Shown in pieces: positions 33,965 to 47,400 of a DNA stretch of 64,000 nt. The translations under genes and the position numbers were made by a program. The DNA comes from Omphiscola glabra. Taxonomy: Eukaryota > Mollusca > Gastropoda > Lymnaeidae. The stretch is from assembly GCA_964017045.1 (NCBI GenBank), contig OZ024808.1, positions 30,359,949-30,423,948 on the forward strand. Reading direction: 5' to 3'. The notes beneath the pieces are model-generated. The model had not been told where the DNA came from. It ran no database searches and saw only the letters and a program-made list of their open reading frames with translations. How positions within the stretch are numbered: position 1 is the stretch's first letter; each line of letters begins with the position of its first letter.

Positions 33965-34344
33965 ATGTTAGAGTCTTGAAACAACACTGTACATGTCATT
34001 CAAATATTTTGCTCACTACATTTCTTAACTGTTACTTTTACAAATATGATCACGTGATACAGACGTACTGTGATTTATTAAAACTCTTTAACGTCCATAT
34101 AAGCAAACATTTTTAATTAATTTGTAACAATTAATCAAAACTCTATTTTCTGTTCTCTACAAAAATGATTTTTTTGAAAACGTGTCTGTTTTAATGGGGT
34201 GAACTTGATATTTATTGTTTTTTTTTAATTTTGCGCAGTACATCCATTTCACGTTATTCAAACAGAAGCTTGAGAATCACTGACGCAAAAGTATTTTTTA
34301 AATGTCCCACAATTTTCAGTTTTTACTTAAGTTGTTTGGGAGTT

Positions 34345-35140
34345 GCCGGGCGACAACATCCTGGACCTTAACTTAGAGGACACCATCTATGATCTTAATT
34401 TAGAGTACACCACCTATGATTTTAGTTTAGAGGACAACATCTGTGATCTTAATTTAGAGGACACGTCTATGATCTTAATTTAGAGGACACCATCTATGGC
34501 CTTAATTTAGAGGACATGTCTATGATCTTAATTTAGAGGACACCGTCTATGATCTTAAATTAGATGACACTATCTATGATCTTAATTTAGAGTACATCAT
34601 CATTGATCTTAATTTAGAGGACACCGTCTATAATCTTAATTTAGAGGACACCATTTATGATCTTAATTTAGAGGACACCGTCTATAATCTTAATTTAGAG
34701 GACACCATTTATGATCTTAATTTAGAGGACACCGTCTATGATCTGAATTTAGAGGACACCGTCTATAATCTTAATTTAGAGGACACCATTTATGATCTTA
34801 ATTTAGAGGACACCGTCTATGATCTGAATTTAGAGGACACCGTCTATGATCTGAATTTAGAGGACACCGTCTATGATCTGAATTTAGAGGACACCATTTA
34901 TGATCTTAATTTAGAGGACACCGTCTATGATCTGAATTTAGAGGACACCATTTATGATCTTAATTTAGAGGACACCGTCTATGATCTGAATTTAGAGGAC
35001 ACCATTTATGATCTTAATTTAGAGGACACCGTCTATGATCTGAATTTAGAGGACACCATCTTTTACCTTATTTTAGAGGACACCATCTTGGAGCTTATCT
35101 TAGAGTACAACATGTGGGAGCTTATCTTAGAGTACAACAT
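34345..35140. repeat. 27-bp tandem array, about 29 copies
   Basis: Unit TTAGAGGACACCGTCTATGA plus TCTTAAT; two variants (CCGTC, CCATT) alternate over the distal half. Confidence 0.92.
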
Positions 35141-35584
35141 GTGGGATCAGTTGATTTATTTCAATATTTGACAACACAAGTTTTGAAAAGAGTCATTTTT
35201 GAAAAGCAATTACGTCAAGAATTTGTGACCACATTATATGATCCAAAGAGAAACCAAAGTTGTATCACATCATCCCATTGTGATTTCAACATACACTTAT
35301 CAACATACACTTTTCAACATACACTATTCTATTTAAGCATTATCAAATCAAACAATCTCCAGCCATTTGTGGATAACCGCTTTGTTCCTGTTTAACTAGG
35401 TCAGCACTAAAGGGCAGCAACCGAAAACACTGACCTCACGAATTCATTAAAACAAATAGCGTCCCTTTATTTCAGAGTGTCATATTTAATGACATATTGT
35501 TATTACCTGTTGTTTTGAAATGATTGAACATTTACATTAACGTTTAAATCGCATGATTCATTTGAAAATGTGTATTCTGGCTTT

Positions 35585-35675
35585 TGTAATCGGACATATC
35601 TGATCTGACATTTGTAGTCTGACATTTGTAATCAGACATTTGTAATCTGACATATGTAATCTGACATTTGTAAAT
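35585..35675. repeat. 13-14-bp array (GTAATCTGACATTT)
   Basis: Six to seven units. Confidence 0.7.
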
Positions 35676-36921
35676 TTCCTTATTCAAGGTGTATTGGACA
35701 TTTTCTATTACAAAAACAATTGTAAAAAAGTTTTTTTGTATTAGTCCTTTATAAATTGTAATATGGAGGGGGGATTGAAAATTTGACAAAATATGCATAC
35801 AAGTAACCCACTTAATAAGAAACCCAATTCTTTCCTCTTCCCTCCCCCCACCCAAAGGCTCCTAACCGCACATTATTTTCTCTCAGCTAAACTATATTAA
35901 TATTCAATTGACGAAGAAGCTTTAAGAGGATATATTAATTATTAACAATTTCATAAGAATAAAAGACAATATTACGCACCAAATGAACTTGCGATTTCTT
36001 TAAAGAATCTCATTTAGCGCAGTTATCGGGAATTTTCATTCGCGATCCCCTTGTAAAACATGAAAAAAAAAATATTATTGGGGTTTGAGTTGGGGCTGAA
36101 AATTAGAAAGTTTGCGTTGGCATCGACATCGCGTCTATGTGCCAAGTTTCAGCTCCACGCGCTGGCGGCAAGTGGGTCAGTCCAATGATTTTCTTAGCCA
36201 GACAGCCACCTTAAGATAAAGACTTTTTTTATGTGCGTGTAAGAAGCCTAATGTGATTTCAGAGCCAAGCAACATTGGTCAAAGTAAGCCACTGAATGTG
36301 TTGTACATTTTTAGAGAGCAATGTTTCAAAATCACACAATGTTACAAACGATACAAAAGGGATTTAGATTTTCTTTGAAAACAATGGGAATTTAAAGTCT
36401 TTTTCTATCTTTGCGAGGAATAAGACGTCCACTGTGTTAAAAGAAAGGTGGCAAAACTTTGGGGACAAACTGGACGATATACTAAATCGGAACCTATGGA
36501 AGGAAAGGGGATGGGTGAAGACCAAAGATACAGTTATACCCATGCAGACATCTGGATAGCTTGAGACCCTCTGGTCTAAATCATGGATACCGACAGGCAA
36601 TCCTGACTGAATTTTAAAAAAACAGGTGTCGCCAAATAACAAGCTCCCAATATTTTTACGCGAAACTGAAAACCTGAAACTAAAGTACGTAAGAAAATCA
36701 GCAAACTATTGAGCCGAAGCTCATGGAGTCTTCCCCAGCACACCCCCGCCACTCCCAACCGGCATTCAACCACTCCCCCAGTGGTGTTCTGGTCCAGTCA
36801 GGCCGCGAAGAGGCACGCCGGGGGCTTTCCGCCCCTGAGACAGCCTCACCCACCCTTCCACTCGATTGACTATGTGATTGAGGCGGCACCAGAGAAGGAA
36901 CGCCTTGCCGGCAGGGGTGCT

Positions 36922-37182
36922 GCTTCTCTATCTCTCACATTTGTCGCTCTGCATACACCACTATCCGTCAGATCAGCTCCATCCGCCACTACCACACAGT
37001 TAACGCAATAAAAACCCTAGTCTATGCTCTTGTTCTCTCTCATCTTGACTATTGTATCTCTCTTCTGTCAGGTTCACCAAAACACGTCTTAGAAAAACTA
37101 CAAAAGGTTCAAAACTCAGCTGCTAGACTAGTTTTAAAGGCAAAAAAACGTGATCACGTCACACCACTACTTCATTCCTAGA
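36922..37182 (+). mobile_element. Fragment of the CR1/L2-like element
   Basis: Matches about 20960-21225 of the larger copy (ISHIC-type RT C-terminal region through KKRDHVTP) with substitutions and stops. Neither element end is present. A GC-rich unique block (36715-36920) precedes it. Confidence 0.8.
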
Positions 37183-37187
37183 CCAGC

Positions 37188-37365
37188 TCAAACACCACCT
37201 ACACCTCGGTTAGATGGGAATAGTTAAACTTGGATGGCAACTTTTTACAGAGAAGGCTAACTCTGAAATTAAAACCTGGAGATGGAGTCCCATAGGCTGT
37301 ATGACATTGACACAATGAAAATTCTGACAACTCCTGGGATGTAGTAGGCATAAAGAGCACAGTGA
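37188..37365 (+). mobile_element. Dispersed repeat, SINE candidate (copy 1)
   Basis: Shares a collinear block with 56690-56860: GAAGGCTAACTCTGAAAT, GATGGAGTCCCATAGGC and ACATTGACACAATGAA, followed by GACAACTCCTG. Short, dispersed and non-coding. Copy 2 has a B-box-like GGAGTTCAATCACC near its start, which suggests but does not prove a tRNA-derived SINE. Confidence 0.5.
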
Positions 37366-38372
37366 GACACACAAGAACCACAGCTGGTCATCAACTGCAT
37401 CCTAGTCTATATCCAGTCGTCTTGACTAAGTCTTGCCGTTGGATCACCCTCACTTCAAACAAAAGAAAAGGCTCAAGTCAAGGTTATTACTCAATTCGAA
37501 AATTGATTTGGCTTTTTTTCGAGTGAAAAGGGAGAACATTAACAGGAGTTACCTTCGCATGGTTAGGTATGCTGGGAATTCATCTCAAATCCGCTAGTTT
37601 GGAATAGACTCATTTTCACCACACAGCCCATACTGGATTTTGATTTTTTATATTAAATGAGAAAAGAAAATATTTATACAAATGCTCATTTCTATGTTAA
37701 TAATCAAAGGATTTGATAATTTGATTATCTGAACCAAAATAAGAATTATTGGCATTTGCATTTGCATCTTTTGTGATCAATTCTATTAAATAGTCAACAA
37801 TGTTCTTACAATTATTTAACTGGTAATTTTATGTATTGCTAATGCTCATAGGAATGATATAATTATATACCACTACCATGACAACCATTGACCAATATCG
37901 AAGGGGGTGTGGGGTTGGCTTATACAACTCAGGGGTGAAGTGTACACGTCCCTGATCCCAACTCAGGGGTGGGCTGTACACGTCCCTGATTCAGGCAACT
38001 CAAAATATAAACGCAGGTATGACGTCGAATATTAATATGTAATGCCATGAGATGTGTGTGGCCTGTGAAGCGAACGTACATCGAAAAAGGTCGAAGATGT
38101 CGGTCAGTCATTGTGTTTGTATCGCAAACAGACGTTAATAGGTTAATCTATCCCCAGGCGCCCCACCACCCCTCCAACTCACCAAAGCAGCTACCAGGTC
38201 ATGTCAGTAACCAATTAAGTCGAATAATAGCGGTATCGAAGTTTTATTTCAATTCAATCACACTCCAGTCACTTAAATTGCATACCAAGTGTGTTATCTT
38301 TTATTAAAAGGTTGAGTAGTCCAGAGACGGGAGCATTAGACTCATCTGAGCTTAGATTGTACCGCAGACGAG

Positions 38373-38448
38373 ATGAGGCTCCAAGCTGTAGTGACACTTC
38401 TTTGCATCGCCTCATGGCTCAGAGGCGCAGATTCTGAATTGAGAAAAG
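38373..38448 (+). CDS. Gene 2 exon 1: start and signal peptide
   Basis: ATG at 38373 starts a leader with hydrophobic core AVVTLLCIASWL. Donor GTGATT starts at 38449, phase 1. It joins exon 2 as ELRK-EPSQR. Confidence 0.75.
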
Positions 38449-41338
38449 GTGATTGACCTCAATGTGCTATGTATTAGAAGTACGTTTAGAAAACACAAAC
38501 ATTTATTTATGTATGTCTGGATGTAATGATGTTGTTCTTTGATGTCAACATACTTCTTAACTAAATAAAAAAAATATATTTTGATAAAGTAGCACGGCTT
38601 TAAGCCAATGGGTAGCAGCTCAAACGCGTGAAAGGAACTGTTTAAATAATTAACAAATTATTATACGTATTGTATATGCATAGCAAAGTATGTGATTTAG
38701 TCTTAACGTTGATTCAAATTATTGACATACAAGAAATGTCGAATTGCTGTAAATGTTGTCATCGTGAAACTTAAGTCGTGTCAGGATATTTACTATATTT
38801 GAATCTATACTATTATAAATAAAAATGTATGTCTTTTTTTGTTTTAATGTTATATCTAGTAAATATATACCTTTCACCTCGGGTTACGAAAATAATTCGT
38901 TCCAGAACTCGGTTCGTAAACACGAAACATTGAAATCAATGAGAGAGAGACAATCAGCTTCAAGATGAAAGAATCATATTTTTTTTTAACATCCGGTCGT
39001 TCACCTGACAAAACGCAAAGAATGCGTGTACTTCACGCATTAAATAAAGGGAAAGAAAACAACCAAATAAATTACATGTTAACTCAAGAAAGATGTAGTC
39101 TAAGTTTCTTACCAAAAAAAAAATCATGGAAAAATGTGTCACTTTCTTTGCTATGCCAAATCATTAGTTTCACGAGTTCTTGTTCCTGTTGCTTGGCAGC
39201 CAACTGTGAATCTTTCTGAACCAAGTAGATATCGACAGAAATTTGTTTCTTCCTTTGATGGAGAATCTATACGATCTATATGCGATCGTTTGTCTTCAAC
39301 GTTTTTGTTCTTTCTCTTTCTCTCTCTCTCTCGCTCTCTCTCGCCCTCTCTCTCTCTCTCTGGCCTTTTCTCAAAACCCGAGGGACTGTTCGTCACTCGA
39401 GACAACAAATTTAGAAGTTGGTGTTTGCAACCTGAATCAATCGTGACCTGAGGCGTTGTAACCCGAAATACTACTGTACTAGAAGATGTTGCCGGTGGGA
39501 CCCGGGTAATGTTGGAAAGTTTTAAGATGGTTCCATAGCGCCAAGCCATTCACTAATTGTTCAAGAATGTGCCATAAGACCAAGCCGTTTACGAATTGCT
39601 CAAGGATGTGCCCCAGCGCCAAGCCATTCATAAACTTTTTTAACCTCTATCAATTACATTTTTAATGTAAATATAGTTTATAGTTATAAGCCTTTCACAA
39701 AGTTTATTTCAAATATGAATATTATTTAAACCTCCCTTTGGCGTGAAGGTACTGTGACCGACATACACCTAAGCCTCCAGTTTATCAGGAGGTATGACCT
39801 GCTCAAGTATTGTTGCAGTTTAAGAGACGGACACAAATCATACAATGGTGTGCGTATACTTTGTTCAAAGGAAATAGTTAAACAACGCCAACTCTTTGAA
39901 ATCGTGAAAGCAATTTTTTTTTTAATACTTGTCTATTTTATTTTAATCCCGCATTTACGAAAACGTTTTGCTTTTAAAATTCGAGATGAGTCACAAACTT
40001 AAGATTTCCTGTTAAAAACTATTGCCTAAATATAAAGGGAAGTCTTATTTCAAGGGTGGTTTATGTGTTGTGGGGTAACAATTTCCCATAGAATACCTGT
40101 TGGTGCAGCGGTTCTCAACCTGTTGGTCGCGAACCCTTTGGGGGTCGAATGATGCTTTCAAAGGGGCGGCCTAAGACCATCAGAAAACACATATACTACA
40201 CAGTTATGACGTAGCAACGAAAATAATTTTGAGGGTTGGGTGTTGCCACAATATGATGAAATTTAGTAAAGGGCCACTGCATTAGGAATGGTGAGAACCA
40301 CTGTGCTAGTGTCATGGCTTTTTAAAGGGCGCATTCCCAAAATTAGTGCTGCGAAATGGCTCAATTTACAAGGATTTATCAGATTTTTATTTCAATAGTG
40401 CTGCTAATGTACTGATTGTCATTGATGGTTAGAGTTAGAGTCAAAGTGCAGCTAATGTACTGATTGTCATTTTAGGTTAGAGGGAGAGTCAAAGTGCTGC
40501 TAATGTACTGATTGTCATTTTAGGTTAGAGTGAGAGTCAAAGTGCTGCTAATGTACTGATTGTCATTTGTGGTTAGAGTGAGATGTCAAAGTGCTGCTAA
40601 TGTACTGATTGTCATTTTAGGTTAGAGTGAGAGTCAAAGTGCTGCTAATGTACTGATTGTCATTTTAGGTTAGAGTGAGAGTCAAAGCGCTGCTTCTGGA
40701 CTGATTAAAACCTGAACCCACATAAGTATTTATATTTTTAAAACACACGGAGACTCATTTTAACATAAGAAGATGTTGGATGAGAAGGGGGCATCCATTT
40801 TGTTTTTGTTTATTTAGATTGTCCCTGCCAGTTAGGGACGAGACGAAGCTCCATATTTTACTTCTTTTCATATTCCTTTAAAAAAACTTTGCTTTTGTTC
40901 GTGGCTGGCAAAATGCACCTACTTCCCGTCAACATATTAAGCTGAAACTTTGTCATATAGACTCATGGCCGATGACAACACATGCTATCAAATCTTTGAA
41001 AAGAGAACGGCTGTTTGATATTGTATACGTGGCATATACATCCTGATAAAGTTATGGTCGTAAATAGCTGACCCCTTTAAGTACGAAACCCGTTAAGTTT
41101 TGATTCACTTTCAGAACCATCTCAGAGGCTCCTGACGTTCTTATCCATGTACAGCGGTAGCTTCGACAATGCCAAGCAGGTCAAGCTGGAAATTGACAAA
41201 CTCGGCCATGCTGTCCACGACTCCATCTGTGGAACCTTTAGATCAGTGATTGTGCCGGCACTTCCTGGTGTAATATTTTGTTTATTTTCTCTTTCTCTCT
41301 TCTTTCTCTCTCTCTCTCTCTCTCTTTCTTTCTCTCTA

Positions 41339-41411
<73 letters not shown>

Positions 41412-44400
41412 CTTCTCTCTCTTGTGATTGCTTAGAGTTCCAAATATATGTAGGCCAAGTAAGAACACATTTTCTCTCTTTCTTATGAACATGATAGTTG
41501 CCTTACATCCAACATCCTTGTTAAAGTCACTCAAGGTGTCGCACAGTTTTAAATAATCTTTGAGTTCCCTCTATCTTATTTTTTTACCCACAATACTAAC
41601 ACACTTAATCCAACGCACCCTCACTCCTATTGCCCCCTCATTTCTACACCCACACTCTCACTCCTACGTCACCCTGACTCCGATGCCCCACACCCTCACT
41701 CCTACGCCCTTCTCATTCCAAAGCATCCCTTACTCCTACACCACTCATGGCTATACCTTTAACTCCTACGCCACTCTCTCCTACCCCCTTCATTCTTACA
41801 CCCCACATCTAAGCCTCCTCAATTCTACGCCCCACCATCAATTCTACGCCCCACCATCAATCCTTTCAACCCCTCATCCCTTGTTCGTTTAGGAAAAGAC
41901 AATGTGTGTGTATGTAGGTAGGTAGGTAAGTATATAAGTAGGTATGTAGGTAGATAGATAGGTAGGTATTCATGTAGGTAGGTAGGCAGACAGGCAGTTA
42001 TGAACGGAGGTAGGTAGATAGGTAAATAGACAGCCTTTTAGATTGTAGGCAGTCAGGTTGGTAGGTGTGTATGTAATGTGTATGTAGGTAGGTCGGCGAC
42101 TAGATGGGTAGGTATGTAGGCGATGTGTATGTAGGTAGGTAGGCCTCTACGTAGGTAGCTGTCTAAGTAGGTAGGTGTCTACATAGGTAGGTGGTTAGTA
42201 AGGTGGGGTTAGGGTTGCCGTTATATCTGAATCGCCTATTTAAAATAAAAACCATTTATTTCAGAAAATCACATTTTATTTGGAACAAGTCATTTATGGT
42301 GTGGTAAAGAGGATGTTGATTTTGGTGATAGATGAGGATGACATGGGGGTCATTCGTCTTGACCCCTACAACTTTACAGACACGACCAAGTATTCAATGT
42401 AAGGAAGACGCACTTGTCCTACAACACACATGTATCTGTGAAAACACTATTGTCCTACAAAACACATGTATATGTCAAGAAGCACTTGTCCTACTACACT
42501 CAGGTTTTGTGAAAACACTATTGTCCTACCACAAAGATGTATCTGTCAAGACGATTTTTTCCTATCATACACATGTATATGTGGAATTGACCATCATTTC
42601 TAGACAGGGTTGACTAAGACAGGGTTGACTTAGACAGGGTTGACTAACACAGGGTTGACTAAGACAGGTTTGACTAAGCATTATTAATTAAGGTTATCTG
42701 TTTAGGTACCATCGATATAGTAAGTAAGCAAAAAAGTCAAAAATTTGCCCCCACTTCTTTTTCCCCCATGTTGCACGCGTACTTTTTGACGACCACATGC
42801 GTATGTACAAATAGAGTTCGACCCTCCACTACCCCAGAAAAATAAATTAAAATATGTTTTTGATAGTTATGACACAACGTCAACAAATGTGTCACGGCTG
42901 GCTGTTTGGCGAGCCCTGTGGTTCCCAGAATGTGCGCCGCATCGCACTGGGTGCCATGTTTTTTTCGGACAGGGCCACGAGAACGGGGCCAAGTGCAAAC
43001 TGCGCCAAAATCAGGGGCCGCCAAAATAGTCTTTAGAATTGTCTTAATAGTGCTAAAAGTTTAAAATCCCTTAAAATTAGCGGAGGCAAGGGGATCTAAA
43101 TATCGTTTATCTAGTGATCCGCCCCTGAGAGTGGGTGGCACATTTTTCTAAATGAGTTTCTGCGGCTTTTCCCAAATATTACACAATTTTTCTTATTGTA
43201 TTTCCACTTTTAATCCAATGAATTGAGACATCCCCCAGTCATGTTACAAACAGTAATCCACTTGAGTAACTTCTGTTTGCCATTACTAGATTGAGCCTAG
43301 TGACCTACATACGGGTTTTATTTATGTTTACCCAACCCTTTATTTTATTTTGTAGGTAGGTAGGTAAGTATATAAGTAGGTATGTAGGTAGATATATAGG
43401 TAGGTATTCATGTAGGTAGGTAGGCAGACAGGCAGTTATGAACGGAGGTAGGTAGATAGGTAAATAGACAGCCTTTTAGATTGTAGGCAGTCAGGTTGGT
43501 AGGTGTGTATGTAATGTGTATGTAGGTAGGTCGGCGACTAGATGGGTAGGTATGTAGGCGATGTGTATGTAGGTAGGTAGGCCTCTACGTAGGTAGCTGT
43601 CTAAGTAGGTAGGTGTCTACATAGGTAGGTGGTTAGTAAGGTGGGGTTAGGGTTGCCGTTATATCTGAATCGCCTATTTAAAATAAAAACCATTAATTTC
43701 AGAAAATCACATTTTATTTGGAACAAGTCATTTATGGTGTGGTAAAGAGGATGTTGATTTTGGTGATAGATGAGGATGACATGGGGGTCATTCGTCTTGA
43801 CCCCTACAACTTTACAGACACGACCAAGTATTCAATGTAAGGAAGACGCACTTGTCCTACAACACACATGTATCTGTCATGACGCATGTGTCCTACCGCA
43901 CACATGTATTTGTGAAAACACTATTGTCCTACAACACACATGTATATGTCAAGAAGCACTTGTCCTACTACACTCATGTATCTGCGAAGACGCACTTGTC
44001 CTACTACACTCAGGTTTTGTGAAAACACTATTGTCCTACCACAAAGATGTATCTGTCAAGACGATTTTTTCCTATCATACACATGTATATGTGGAATTTA
44101 CCATCATTTCTAGACAGGGTTGACTAAGACAGGGTTGACTTAGACAGGGTTGACTAACACAGGGTTGACTAAGCATTATTAATTAAGGTTATCTGTTTAG
44201 GTACCATCGATATAGTAAGTAAGCAAAAAAGTCAAAAATTTGCCCCCACTTCTTTTTCCCCCATGTTGCACGCGTACTTTTTGACGACCACATGCGTATG
44301 TACAAATAGAGTTCGACCCTCCACTCCCCCAGAAAAATAAATTAAAATATGTTTTTGATAGTTATGACGCCAACGTCAACAAATGTGTCACGGCTGGCTG

Positions 44401-47400
44401 TTTAGCGAGCCCAGTGGTTCCCAGAATGTGCGCCGCATCGCACTGGGTGCCATGTTTTTCTCGGACAGGGCCAGGAGAACGGGGCCAATCGCAAACTGCG
44501 CCAAAATCAGGGACCGCCAAAATCGTCTTTAGAATTGTCTTAATAGTGCTAAAAGTTTAAAATCCCTTAAAATTAGCGGAGGCAAGGGGATCTAAATATC
44601 GTTTATCTAGTGATCCGCCCCTGAGAGTGGGTGGCACATTTTTCTAAATGAGTTTCTGCGGCTTTTCCCAAATATTACACAATTTTTCTTATTGTATTTC
44701 CACTTTTAATCCAATGAATTGAGACATCCCCCAGTCATGTTACAAACAGTAATCCACTTGAGTAACTTCTGTTTGCCATTACTAGATTGAGCCTAGTGAC
44801 CTACATACGGGTTTTATTTATGTTTACCCAACCCTTTATTTTATTTTGTTCATGTATTGTCTAGTTCAAAGTTAGGTTAGGGATAGGGTTAGGGTCTAGT
44901 TCAAAGTTAGGTTAGGGATAGGGTTAGGGTCTAGTTCAAAGTTAGGTTAGGGATAGGGTTAGGGTCTAGTTCAAAGTTAGGTTAGGGATAGGGTTAGGGT
45001 CTAGTTCAAAGTTAGGTTAGGGATAGGGTTAAGGTCTAGTTCAAAGTTAGGTTAGGGATAGGGTTAGGGATAGGGTTAGGATAGGGTTAGGGTCTAGTTC
45101 AAAGTGTACTTGTTAGAATTAAACACAGGGAGCCTGGTGAAAACCGGAAGTTGGCAAGTCCCCGGGAACCTAAATGTCTTAAAATCTTATGGCGTAGTCA
45201 AAAAAAATATACGTCACACACACGTTAAACATACGTCACACACACGTTAAACATACGGTGGACTAAATGTTAATGTAACACCTCTACTACTGAGTACTAT
45301 CTGAGCGATTCCTTTCATCGTTCAACAATTTAACTATCAGAATTTAAGGATGATTGAGTACAATTTTTTAATTAAATTTGCGTTATTTCTGTCGAGTAAC
45401 CCCCCCCCCCCCCACATCCACCCCATACACACTCGAAGGGAAAATTTACAAAATTGACCCCCCCCCACAGTACGTACGTACTAGGTGGATGAAACCTCAG
45501 TGAGAATTAAACAAGTCTCTTTAATTTTGATTTGTTTTCCCTCCTAATGAACGAACTGCAGCCCTGGCCAGTTTGACGTCACCAAAGACTTTGATGAAGT
45601 CCGTCTTGAAGATTTGAGTCCACGAAGACCAGAATGCCAGATCGTCTACATGCAGACTGATGTCAATGTATTTGTTGGCACCTTCCCAGATTGTAATTGC
45701 CTTCAAAACAGGGTCAGTCATTTTTACACATTTAAACATATATTATTTTATTCATGACGTTTCAGCTTTGCTTCATTAGATTATACTTCAACTTTGCTTC
45801 ATGAGATTATACTTCAGCTTTGCTTCATGGGATTATACTTCAGCTTTGCTTTATGAGATTATGACAATTCGACACTACGACATTATTAACAATCCAGAGG
45901 TTAACGTTGTATAAAGTGAAATGCTACAGATGAAATAAAAACGTTTATCGTATTTGTCACGTGGTTCCTTTCATCGTTCAACATTTTAACTGTCCATTTA
46001 CCTATCCAAAACTTCCTGTCCATTAACCTATCCAAAACTTCCTGTCCATTGACCTATCCAAAACTTTCTGTCCATTAACCTATCCAAAACTTCCTGTCCG
46101 TTGACCTATCCAAAACTTTCTGTCCATTAACCTATCCAAAACTTCCTGTCCATTTACCTATCCAAAACTTCCTGTCCATTGACCTATCCAAAACTTCCTT
46201 GTCCATTGACCTATCCAAAACTTCCTTGTCCATTTACCTATCCAAAACTTCCTTGTCCATTTACCTATCCAAAACTTCCTGCCCATTTTTTCAAGCCAGG
46301 TGAGAAAGAAAGCTAGATCAAGATGGCGAATTCAAGTAATATCTTAGGGTTGACAACCAACTATTTTCGCAATCGGATATTTCCTGAATTTGTTTTCATT
46401 TTAAAAAAAATCTTTCTTTATTTTGCATAATGTATTTGAATACATGTTTAAATTATTTTCTACGTTTTAGTTTCTTAAACTCGTCCATAAAAAGAACGTA
46501 GTTTTTTTGTAAAGAGATAAAACGCTACACTTGTACAGACTTATGTTATGACTTAATACAAATAGTACTCGAATAATCATATAATATACATGTTTGAATG
46601 ATGTTTTCATTATAAATATATTTAATATGTGTTGTACGCACACACATAGACACACACATACACTACTATACACACACACAGTCAGAACAAAACTTTAGTA
46701 TCAGTGTTAGATAAACATTATATTAACATCTATTTTAACATATGTTTGAATATCTATTTCAACATCTATTTTAACATCTATTTCAACATCTATTTTAACA
46801 TCTATTTCAACATCTATTTTAACATCTATTTCAACATCTATTTTAACATCTATTTCATTTTCTATTTAACATCTATTTCAACATCTATTTCAACATCTAT
46901 TTTAACATCAATTTTAACAAGCTTTATTGAGGAGTTCATTTAAGCTAAAATAATCCCTGATGAGAATTCAAGTCCCTCATTAAAGTAACAACCCACCGGT
47001 TCTACAAATGAAAGCAAAATATGTTTTTAAAACAATTATGATAATTTGCTTTAGCCAGTTTCATTTATTACTCAATTCACTGGTGCTAGTGCGCATGCGT
47101 TAATTAATAATTCGAGCCGGTGGTATCGCTCTACTTCATATTCTGACTGACGCCCTAACTAATTGAAACATTTCAGTCCCCCGCAAAGGGCGCCGTCACG
47201 TTGTCGTGTGGAGGCATGACTGCATTAGTTTACAACCGGCGGTCAATCGAACGTGACAACGTTCTGCCTTACGACTTCAAGAAGATTGTCAGGTAAACCT
47301 GATTAATGAAATAGATGGTAATGTTTTCTAGATTGTCAGGTAAACTGATGGCTAAATAGATTTTAATTGTCTCCTAACCACAAAAAATGAGTCTGCTAAT

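Larger units (their letters stand above)
31826..35905. repeat. Segmental duplication, copy B (expanded)
   Basis: Collinear with 25938-29095 but about 0.9 kb longer. The excess comes from a 25-bp array (32745-33215), a 27-bp array (34345-35140), extra 39-bp exon repeats and a 476-bp retrotransposon end (33489-33964). The left edge coincides with the 5' end of the minus-strand LINE. Confidence 0.8.
35906..38372. other. Intergenic between genes 1 and 2
   Basis: Unique AT-rich sequence to 36714, a GC-rich block of unknown origin at 36715-36920, the LINE fragment, the SINE candidate, then the region upstream of gene 2. A TTTTATTAAAAG string near 38298 is a weak TATA candidate. Confidence 0.4.
41913..43350. 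repeat. 1.44-kb tandem duplication, copy 1
   Basis: Starts in a GTAG-type microsatellite and ends after CCCTTTATTTTATTTT. Contains exon 3a. Copies differ by scattered substitutions and by array unit numbers. Confidence 0.9.
43351..44848. repeat. 1.44-kb tandem duplication, copy 2
   Basis: Same order as copy 1, offset 1438 at the left and 1496 at the right. Two extra 36-bp units follow exon 3b, and one fewer unit is present in the GACAGGGTTGACTAA array. Confidence 0.9.

Noticed and set aside
38809..38830. Helitron-like 5' end (TCTATACTATTATAAAT)
   Set aside because: The string fits the usual start, but no matching 3' hairpin and CTRR end was found.
39754..40002. Candidate extra exon of gene 2
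   Set aside because: Exon 1 joins exon 2 at 41115 directly in the correct phase; this frame has no convincing splice pair and no family resemblance.
44866..45105. A true chromosome end
   Set aside because: TTAGGG hexamers are embedded in a 35-bp composite unit and genes continue on both sides.
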